From contig JBMDXA010000120.1 in NCBI GenBank assembly GCA_048594725.1, positions 1-10,366 on the forward strand: a stretch of DNA of 10,366 bases, in the 5' to 3' direction. The notes beneath the pieces are model-generated. The model was not told the origin of the DNA. It searched no databases and was given only the letters and a program-made list of their open reading frames with translations. This DNA comes from JAFDZV01 sp048594725 (GTDB lineage: Bacteria > Bacteroidota > Ignavibacteria > OLB7). This document shows positions 5,122 to 10,366 of the stretch, one piece after another. Made by a program: the position numbers and the translations under genes. The first letter of the stretch is position 1. Each line of letters begins with the position of its first letter.

Positions 5122-5532
5122 TTATCGCTTCGTCACGACGAGCTTTGCCACGTAGGCATCCGGGGGAATGCTCCGCCTGGTATCCTGATCCGGCTTCAGA
5201 TCGACCAGCCGGATGGTATAGTCCATGAACTCCGCTTCCTGCGGGCGGCTGTGCGTGTTCAGCTCGATCCGCCCCGACTCTCCATCCTTCTCCAGGCGCA
5301 CCACAACCTTCGCGTTCCCCTCCCAGGTGCACTCCACATCCACCGGGCAGCGCGAATCCTCCGGCACCCCTTCGAACACAACGTTCAGCGCCTCGTCACG
5401 TACCATCGTCGCCTGTCCCACGTTGATATCGAAGACCTCGTTAAGACCCACTTCCTTCGGTCCCATCGGGGCATCGCAGCGTGCGAAGAGCAGAGCCATG
5501 GGCAGCAGGAGCAAAAGCCGCTTGACCATCAT
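5122..5532 (-). CDS. small secreted protein, probable lipoprotein
   Basis: Predicted 136-residue exported protein of unknown function. It has a short positive N-terminus (MMVKR), a leucine-rich core (6-16) and then FARC, with C19 as the possible lipid-modified cysteine. The residue before it is arginine, where lipoboxes usually have Gly, Ala or Ser, so anchoring is uncertain. The mature part begins with a typical polar tether (CDAPMGPKEVGL) and contains DSRCPVDVECTWEGNAKV (59-76), with C62 and C68 likely in a disulfide. I recall this DSRCP/C-W-GNA pattern from uncharacterised envelope proteins. ATG 5532 was chosen because GGAG lies 5 bases before it; ATG 5529 is equally possible. An upstream ATG (5571) would add 13 residues before the signal peptide. 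It is a single gene, convergent with the HTH/citrate-synthase gene. Confidence 0.75.
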   Translation of the reverse strand: MMVKRLLLLLPMALLFARCDAPMGPKEVGLNEVFDINVGQATMVRDEALNVVFEGVPEDSRCPVDVECTWEGNAKVVVRLEKDGESGRIELNTHSRPQEAEFMDYTIRLVDLKPDQDTRRSIPPDAYVAKLVVTKR

Positions 5533-5541
5533 AAGAACTCC
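5533..5541 (-). promoter_or_regulatory. ribosome binding site of the lipoprotein gene
   Basis: GGAG (5541-5538 on the minus strand), then TTCTT, then ATGATG. It places the start at 5532 (spacing 5) or 5529 (spacing 8) and argues against the ATG at 5571, where no such site is seen. Confidence 0.55.
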
Positions 5542-5625
5542 ATTCGATTTAGTTGAACATGTATCATGCAATAATCCAGGGTGTCACGCAGTGCAATGAT
5601 GACGCCGTGATGGAGTTCGTGTGAC

Positions 5626-5639
5626 GCCCCTTTTGGGGC
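5626..5639 (-). terminator. small hairpin after the histidine kinase gene
   Basis: GCCCC (5626-5630) and GGGGC (5635-5639) form a perfect 5-bp stem with a four-base loop, about 34 bases beyond the kinase stop on the minus strand. No T-run follows. It may mark the 3' end of the two-component operon, but the support is weak. Confidence 0.35.
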
Positions 5640-5672
5640 TGTAGAGAACTTATAGAGAACGGTGGAGATTGC

Positions 5673-7073
5673 TCAGACCGGAAGCCGGAGCCGGGCCACC
5701 GCCCCCCGCTTCCCAATTCGATTTTCCAGGGCCAGGGTGCCACCATGCCCCTCTGCTATCTGCCGGCTCAGCACCAGCCCGATACCGGTTCCCCCCGGTT
5801 TTGTGGTGAAGAAGGGAACAAAAAGATTGCCGGTGCCGGAGATCCCCTCCCCCTCGTCCTCCACGAATATTTCCAGGATCTTTCCCGAGACGCTCCAGCC
5901 CACCGTCACGCTCCCGCCGGTAGCCAGCGAAGCATCGGCGGCATTGCGGACGAGGTTGATCAGAAGCTGCTCCAGTTGATCGGCATCGGCCTGGATATGC
6001 ATCGCCGGGCCATCGGCCAGAACCACGGCGAGACGATGTTCCAGTCCGGCGACGCGGCGGATGAGCGAGGGCAGATCGATCGCATCGAACTTCGGCGCCG
6101 GAAGGCGGGCAAGCCGCGCATACGCCTCCATGAACCGGCTGAGCGCGGCCGCACGCGATCCGATCACCGCCAGCCCGCGCCCCATATCCTCCCGCCAGTC
6201 GTCCGGCAGGGGATCGCGATGCACGAGATCCTCCAGGCTCCCCGCTATCGATTTTATCGGCGCCAGCGAATTATTCAGCTCATGCCCAAGCACCCGCACC
6301 AGCCGCTGCCACGCCTGAAGCTCCTCCTCGCGCAGAGGACGGCTCAGATCCAGCAGCACGAGGAGCTGATGCGGAAGCCCATGCTGGCGGAATGAGGTGC
6401 GGCGAATGCCCCATCGGCCGGAGCGTCCCGGAAAAACGATCTGGCGTGTGGAGACCGGCTCGCCCATCAAAGGCTCCAGCAGCCCCAGCCCGGCGGCATC
6501 CCGCCCCAGCAGCCGCTCGGCCGGCTGCCCCAGCAACGATTCTCCGGCACGATTCACCAGCCGCAGACGGCCATCGGCATCGAAGGCGAAGACCGCCACA
6601 TCGATCTCGGCCATCACATTGCGCAGCAGGGCCGTGGCCTCCAGAGCGCCCAGGCGTTGCGCCCGGAGGGTCTCGCTGAAGAGATTGACCTCCCGCATCA
6701 CATCCCCCATCGCATCGTCGCCGCGTCCCTGAATGCGGGCGCGGAAGGAGTAATCCCCTTCGCGAAGAGCGGCCAGAAGATTCGAGAGGGTCTGCAACGA
6801 GACCACCACCCGCCGCCGTGCGGCGAAGGCAAAACCGAACCAGCCCCCGGCCATGACCAGTCCGAGCGTCCACTGCACCTTTGCGCTGTAGCCGCCCGAC
6901 CAGAGTAGGAGCATCGCCACCAGGGTTCCGGGAAGACCGGCCATAAGCGACAGCAGGAGCGTCCGCTCCTCGAACCCCAGCGCACGCCACACCGAATCCG
7001 GCCGCCTGGAAGCGGTACGCCCGGCCGGAGCCGCGCTCTTGTTCAACGGAACGGTATCATCCGCGTTACGCAT
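5673..7073 (-). CDS. NtrY-like membrane sensor histidine kinase
   Basis: Predicted 466-residue kinase. Two membrane spans (about 38-59 and 67-86) are joined by only about 7 residues, so there is no periplasmic sensor domain. A HAMP-like linker follows (88-140), then a PAS domain (about 150-245, AVFAFDADGRLRLVNRAGESLLG). The dimerisation and phosphotransfer helix has LGHELNNSLAPIKSI with H264 as the phosphorylated histidine. The ATP-binding domain has the N box LINLVRNAADA (371-381), DEGEGIS (406-412) and TKPGGTGIGLVLSRQI (424-439). The HELNNSLAPI motif is typical of NtrY relatives. It should sense a cytoplasmic or membrane signal through PAS and phosphorylate the regulator encoded just upstream. 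Its ATG shares one base with the regulator's stop (TGATG), which implies translational coupling. The ligand is unknown; calling it nitrogen-related would go too far. Confidence 0.92.
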   Translation of the reverse strand: MRNADDTVPLNKSAAPAGRTASRRPDSVWRALGFEERTLLLSLMAGLPGTLVAMLLLWSGGYSAKVQWTLGLVMAGGWFGFAFAARRRVVVSLQTLSNLLAALREGDYSFRARIQGRGDDAMGDVMREVNLFSETLRAQRLGALEATALLRNVMAEIDVAVFAFDADGRLRLVNRAGESLLGQPAERLLGRDAAGLGLLEPLMGEPVSTRQIVFPGRSGRWGIRRTSFRQHGLPHQLLVLLDLSRPLREEELQAWQRLVRVLGHELNNSLAPIKSIAGSLEDLVHRDPLPDDWREDMGRGLAVIGSRAAALSRFMEAYARLARLPAPKFDAIDLPSLIRRVAGLEHRLAVVLADGPAMHIQADADQLEQLLINLVRNAADASLATGGSVTVGWSVSGKILEIFVEDEGEGISGTGNLFVPFFTTKPGGTGIGLVLSRQIAEGHGGTLALENRIGKRGAVARLRLPV

Positions 7074-8434
7074 CAGAGTCCGAATTTATTGAGACGGCGA
7101 TACAGACCGCTGCGGCTCAGTCCGAGCGCCTCGGCCGCTCTGCTGACGTTTCCCTCGAAGCGCGCCAGGGTCTTCTGAATCAGATAACACTCCACTTCCT
7201 CCAGACTCATATCATCCAGGCGGGGAGCCGCTTCGCGTCCCTGGCGGAGCCCAAGATCGGAAGCGGTGATACGGGAGCCGGAGGACATCAGCACGGCGCG
7301 CTCGATGGCGTGATCGAACTCGCGCACATTTCCCGGCCAGCCATATTCCAGCAGCGCCCGCATGGCCCCTTCCTCGAACCCCGCCAGCGGCTTGCGATAC
7401 CGCTCCAGATAGCGCCGCAGGAAATAGTGCGCAAGCGGAGCGATATCCTCTCGGCGATCGCGCAATGGCGGCAGATGAATCTCGATGGTGTTCAGGCGGA
7501 AGAGGAGATCGCGGCGGAAGCGGCCGGCCTCGACCTCTTCGAGGAGATCGGCGTTGGTTGCCGAGACGATCCGCACATCCACCCGGCGGGTCTTCGAGGA
7601 GCCCACCCGCTCGAACTCGCTGGTCTCCAGCACCCGCAGGAGCTTCGCCTGCATAGCCAGCGGCACATTCGCTATCTCATCCAGAAAGAGCGTCCCTCCA
7701 TCGGCCAGTTCGAAGCGGCCCACACGATCGGCCTTGGCATCGGTGAACGCCCCTTTCACATGACCGAACAACTCGCTTTCGAACAGCGACTCGGAGATCC
7801 CTCCCATGTTCACGGTCACCAGCGCCCCCGCCGCACGAGGGGAGACCGCATGGATCATCCGGGCAATCACCCCCTTGCCGGTGCCGTTCTCGCCGGTGAT
7901 GAGAACGTTGGCATCGGAGGGGCCAACCCGCCCCACCATATCGAGCACTCCCCGCATCGCGGGCGACTCCACCACCACCTCCGGCATCTGTTCGGCACGG
8001 AGCAGTTCGTTCTCCGCCTGCAAGCGCTCCCGCTGCCGTATGGCGCGGGTAAGCTCGATCTGGGTACGGAGGATGCTGATGAGGCGGTTATTCTCCCATG
8101 GCTTCTGCACGAAATCGCGCGCGCCCTGGCGCATCGCCTCCACCGCAAGCTCTATGGTTCCCCAGGCGGTCATCACGATCACCGGCAGCGAGCTGTCGAT
8201 GGACCGGATACGGCGGAGCAGATCGAGCCCCTCCTCCCCCGATGTGGTATCGCGGGTATAATTCAGGTCGATGAGAACCGCATCGAAATCCCCCGCCCTG
8301 ATAGCCTCCGGAACGCGCGCCGGCGAGGAGACGGTTTCCGCCCGGAACCCCTCCCCTTTCAGGAGGAGCCGGAGCGCTTCGAGCACATCGGGCTGGTCAT
8401 CGACGACAAGGATGCAGGGAAGAGAGGATTTCAC
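7073..8434 (-). CDS. sigma-54-dependent response regulator (NtrC/NtrX family)
   Basis: Predicted 453-residue activator. The receiver domain (7-125) has the acidic pair D12-D13, phospho-acceptor D56 in AVLIDLNY and K111 in VQKPW. The AAA+ domain (about 155-390) has Walker A GENGTGKG (181-188), a sigma-54 contact loop reading GAFTDA (228-233) rather than the usual GAFTGA, Walker B GGTLFLDE (246-253), the arginine-finger region FRRDLLFRLN and GWPGNVREF (365-373). The C-terminal Fis-type helix-turn-helix is FEGNVSRAAEALGLSRSGLYRRL (426-448), described here by its ends. The receiver has a longer loop after D56 (YTRDTTSGEEG), as in relatives that pair with NtrY-like kinases. Start is GTG 8434, giving MKSSLPCILVVDD; the open frame continues to 8632 but the extra 66 residues have no domain and overlap repeats. 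No clear Shine-Dalgarno site precedes it. It implies an rpoN gene elsewhere in the genome. Confidence 0.92.
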   Translation of the reverse strand: MKSSLPCILVVDDQPDVLEALRLLLKGEGFRAETVSSPARVPEAIRAGDFDAVLIDLNYTRDTTSGEEGLDLLRRIRSIDSSLPVIVMTAWGTIELAVEAMRQGARDFVQKPWENNRLISILRTQIELTRAIRQRERLQAENELLRAEQMPEVVVESPAMRGVLDMVGRVGPSDANVLITGENGTGKGVIARMIHAVSPRAAGALVTVNMGGISESLFESELFGHVKGAFTDAKADRVGRFELADGGTLFLDEIANVPLAMQAKLLRVLETSEFERVGSSKTRRVDVRIVSATNADLLEEVEAGRFRRDLLFRLNTIEIHLPPLRDRREDIAPLAHYFLRRYLERYRKPLAGFEEGAMRALLEYGWPGNVREFDHAIERAVLMSSGSRITASDLGLRQGREAAPRLDDMSLEEVECYLIQKTLARFEGNVSRAAEALGLSRSGLYRRLNKFGL

Positions 8435-8594
8435 GAGGAGAACGTCGTTAGAAGTACGGAGAGATTCGCGGACGAAGATAGAGGATAGCAGGTAATAGTT
8501 GGTACTGCGGGGCCTGGCCGGTAGTCCCAGCGCGGGCCGCGATCGCTCTTGAGTACTTCGGCAAAAGTTATCTGCGATTCTGTTGTTGTGTTGT

Positions 8595-8613
8595 CGCAGA
8601 GTTCCACTCCGCG
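8595..8613. repeat. imperfect hairpin, GGAGT/ACTCC type
   Basis: CGCAGAGT (8595-8602) pairs with ACTCCGCG (8606-8613) around a TCC loop, with one A/C mismatch. It is a diverged relative of the perfect hairpin 20 bases downstream. Together they look like a tandem pair of one dispersed palindromic element. Confidence 0.6.
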
Positions 8614-8632
8614 CCCCCTGCTGCCCGCACAT

Positions 8633-8655
8633 CGCACGGAGTCAAACTCCGTGCG
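8633..8655. repeat. perfect 10-bp hairpin, GGAGT/ACTCC type
   Basis: CGCACGGAGT (8633-8642) and its exact complement (8646-8655) enclose a CAA loop. No T-run follows on either strand and no gene ends here, so a mobile-derived or structural repeat is more likely than a terminator. On the minus strand it would lie upstream of the response regulator, so it could also act in its leader. Confidence 0.7.
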
Positions 8656-8738
8656 AACAGTACCGGGGATCTCAGGGAACCTATCCGTAGGTACGTAGTA
8701 GTCCGCCGCTGTTGTGATTGCGACCGCCGGCCAGGCCA

Positions 8739-8777
8739 TCAATCGAAAATCCAAAATCGTCAATCGAAAATCAAAAA
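8739..8777 (-). repeat. GATTTTCGATTGACGATTT-type intergenic repeat, second copy
   Basis: Read on the minus strand, it starts at the TGA stop of the right-hand kinase gene and reads TGATTTTTGATTTTCGATTG and onward. It includes the exact 19-mer found at 4890-4908 and is longer, about four GATTT units. It lies in the same orientation relative to the upstream gene as the first copy. Confidence 0.75.
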
Positions 8778-10364
8778 TCACCCCCCTCCTCCCGGCAGGC
8801 GGAGCCGCACCCGCGTATAGCGGTCCGGGACGCTCTCTATCGCCAGCGATCCCCCCACAACGGCCATCATCGTGGTATGGAGGGCGAGGCCCTGCCCGCT
8901 TCCGCCGGCCGACGGCGCCGCAGCATCGATTCCCACGCCATCATCCTCGATGGTGATCTCCAGCCCCTCGCCGGCCGCAAGGCTCACCGCCAGATGGAGC
9001 GGGCGCCGGTTGCTCCCCCCGCGGCCGTAGCGGGCGGCATTGCGGATGGTCTCGCGCGCGGCGTAGTAGGTGACATCGGCAGCCAGCGGGGAGAGAGCGG
9101 CGGCCATCTTCTCGGCATCGGGATCGGAATGCCAGCGCACATCATCGAAGCCGTTGCGGAACTCCACGGAGGCAACGTGCCGCAGCGCCTCCACGAACCC
9201 GAGGCGCTCCACCGCCTGCGATGTGGGGGCCGGCAGCTCCCGCAGAAGATCGGAGATCTTGCGATGAAGATCGATCATCATACCGATCGCCTCGCGCGCG
9301 GCCGCATCCCCTCCGCTCAGCTCCAGCATCACCGCATGAAGCTGCGGCAGCACATCATCGTGCAGCACCCGGCGGGTCTGCTGGTCCATCACCTGGCTCT
9401 CGGCAAGGCGGCGGCGCTGAAGCTCCATCAGGCGGCGCGCCATCTCCACTCCGGCCTGCATATCCACCAGCCGCTCGCCGCTGGCGCGCGCTATCTCCAT
9501 CTCCTCCTGCGTATACAACCCGCCGTCCAGCTTCTCCCCCAGCAGCAGGGCGCCGATCAGCCCCCGCTCGCTCCAGAGGGGGATGGCCCAGACCGCACCG
9601 CCATACCTGCCGGGATCGACCGGCACGCTCAGGGTGCGGGGGGAATCCACCAGCCCCACAAGCTCCGAACGGTCGGAGAGAGAATCGGGAGGGGAGATGG
9701 GATAGGAGAGTACCGGGCCGGCAAGAGTAGCCATGGGACCGAGCGGCACCAGAAATCCCACGCGCGCGCCCAGCACATCGGTGCAGAGGGCACGGAACGG
9801 GACCGACACATTGGAGCCCACCGCCCCGGCCCCCTGGCCGAGCAGAAGCTCGTACAGCTGCTGGCTGCCGATGAATGGACGCAGGTGCTCCAGATACCGG
9901 TCCCGCTCGGCGAACGAGCGCCAGTTCAGAAGCGCATAGAAGAGGGCGATCAGCACCGTGGCGATCAGCAGGCTGTAGATGGGGGAGAGATCGAGCACCA
10001 GGGCCAGGCTGAGCATGGCGCTATAGCCGGCTGCCAGCACGATGGCATTATGCCAGTGGCGGCGGAATCCCTGGCGCGGCAGGATCTTGCCGGTGAAGAT
10101 CTCATAGGAGACGATAGCCTGCCCCAGGCTGAGGATGGCGCAGGCTATCAGAGAGGAGATACCGAAATCGAACCAATGGAGGGTGAGCAGATCGCTCATG
10201 GTGAAGACCGGCTCCCCCCGCTCCACCACCACCCAGAAGAGCGCCCACGCCACCAGCAGGCTGACGCCGATCAGCAGGAGCGTGGTTCCGCGCAGCCACG
10301 GACGGGCGCGCACACGGGCCAGATCACCCATCACCCGGCCGGAGGGCTCCACGTTCCGGAGCAC
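8778..10364 (-). CDS. membrane GAF-domain sensor histidine kinase (HisKA_3, NarL-system type); 5' end uncertain
   Basis: Predicted kinase of up to 528 residues. It has about four membrane spans (26-48, 66-90, 107-126, 128-147), a GAF-like region (about 165-305, with YGGAVWAIPLWSERGLIGALLLGEKL), and a coiled linker (306-330). The HisKA_3 motif RRVLHDDVLPQLHAVML has H335 as phospho-acceptor. The ATPase domain has the N box RETIRNAARYGRG (437-449), EDDGVGID (473-480) and GGSGQGLALHTTM. Kinases of this class usually phosphorylate NarL/LuxR-type regulators. None is encoded downstream, so the partner may be to the right of the window or far away; the adjacent sigma-54 regulator is of a different class. 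The first possible start seen is GTG 10364, two bases from the edge. GTG or ATG near 10331-10334 (MGDLARV) is an alternative, and a longer protein reaching beyond the window cannot be excluded. Confidence 0.87.
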   Translation of the reverse strand: MLRNVEPSGRVMGDLARVRARPWLRGTTLLLIGVSLLVAWALFWVVVERGEPVFTMSDLLTLHWFDFGISSLIACAILSLGQAIVSYEIFTGKILPRQGFRRHWHNAIVLAAGYSAMLSLALVLDLSPIYSLLIATVLIALFYALLNWRSFAERDRYLEHLRPFIGSQQLYELLLGQGAGAVGSNVSVPFRALCTDVLGARVGFLVPLGPMATLAGPVLSYPISPPDSLSDRSELVGLVDSPRTLSVPVDPGRYGGAVWAIPLWSERGLIGALLLGEKLDGGLYTQEEMEIARASGERLVDMQAGVEMARRLMELQRRRLAESQVMDQQTRRVLHDDVLPQLHAVMLELSGGDAAAREAIGMMIDLHRKISDLLRELPAPTSQAVERLGFVEALRHVASVEFRNGFDDVRWHSDPDAEKMAAALSPLAADVTYYAARETIRNAARYGRGGSNRRPLHLAVSLAAGEGLEITIEDDGVGIDAAAPSAGGSGQGLALHTTMMAVVGGSLAIESVPDRYTRVRLRLPGGGG

Positions 10365-10366
10365 AT

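Larger units (their letters stand above)
8435..8777. other. repeat-rich non-coding spacer
   Basis: This 343-base stretch between the response regulator and the right-hand kinase has no convincing gene. It should hold the promoter of the two-component operon, but I find no clear sigma-70 or sigma-54 site. It contains two related hairpins (8595-8613, 8633-8655), TAGTAG strings near 8696-8702 and the A/T-rich GATTTTCGATT repeat (about 8739-8777). The minus-strand open frame across it (8431-8781) begins MIFDFRLTILDFRL, which is just a translation of that repeat. Confidence 0.6.

Noticed and set aside
5533..5571. Upstream start (ATG 5571) of the small lipoprotein
   Set aside because: It would place 13 polar residues before the signal peptide and has no Shine-Dalgarno site, whereas GGAG precedes ATG 5532.
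7310..8488. Plus-strand open frame (392 codons) opposite the sigma-54 regulator
   Set aside because: The minus strand encodes complete receiver, AAA+ and Fis domains. The plus translation is a His- and Arg-rich shadow.
8435..8580. Sigma-54 promoter upstream of the two-component operon
   Set aside because: I looked for a GG-N10-GC pair with TGGCAC/TTGCA-like flanks on the minus strand and found nothing convincing.
8435..8632. 66-residue N-terminal extension of the response regulator
   Set aside because: Receiver domains normally start just before the VVDD segment, so GTG 8434 is at the right place. The extension has no domain and translates part of a repeat-rich spacer.
8431..8781. Minus-strand frame beginning MIFDFRLTILDFRL
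   Set aside because: The start is a translation of the A/T-rich intergenic repeat and the rest crosses hairpin repeats; no protein family is suggested.

Overview
The window is a GC-rich, gene-dense bacterial chromosome segment with eight protein-coding genes. Seven lie on the minus strand and one, the helix-turn-helix/citrate synthase fusion, on the plus strand. An NtrY-type membrane kinase paired with a sigma-54 activator, plus a probable lipoprotein, fits a Gram-negative bacterium. I cannot name the phylum. Spacers are rich in short palindromic repeats. No tRNA, rRNA, CRISPR array, transposase or phage gene was seen.

Layout, left to right. 1-401: non-coding and repeat-rich, with a 13-bp tandem array running off the left edge, small hairpins, an inverted pair of REP-like elements and a terminator-like hairpin. 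402-1619 (-): SAM-dependent methyltransferase. 1721-2260 (-): HAD/FCP1-like phosphatase. 2427-3557 (-): citrate synthase. 3658-4887 (+): citrate-synthase-family protein with an N-terminal MerR-like DNA-binding domain, divergent from the citrate synthase. 5122-5532 (-): small exported, probably lipid-anchored protein. 5673-7073 (-) and 7073-8434 (-): NtrY-like histidine kinase and NtrX/NtrC-like sigma-54 response regulator, overlapping by one base, with the regulator transcribed first. 8435-8777: repeat-rich spacer. 8778-10364 (-): multi-membrane-span GAF/HisKA_3 histidine kinase, reaching the right edge.

The most interesting locus is the 100-bp divergent spacer between the two citrate synthase genes. 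On the plus strand, -35-like and -10-like boxes are separated by 19 bp, and an inverted repeat fills the spacer. That is the geometry of MerR-regulated promoters. The -35 box of the opposing citrate synthase promoter overlaps the plus-strand -35. Together with the MerR-like domain on the fusion protein, this suggests a citrate-synthase-fold transcription factor that controls its own gene and the neighbouring citrate synthase. The predicted plus-strand transcript also appears leaderless.

Two classes of repeat sit just after stop codons. A GC hairpin followed by a TTTGTAGTA string follows two minus-strand genes. A GATTTTCGATTGACGATTT repeat follows two other genes within a few bases of their stop, in the same sense orientation each time. 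These look like genome-wide 3'-end-associated elements.
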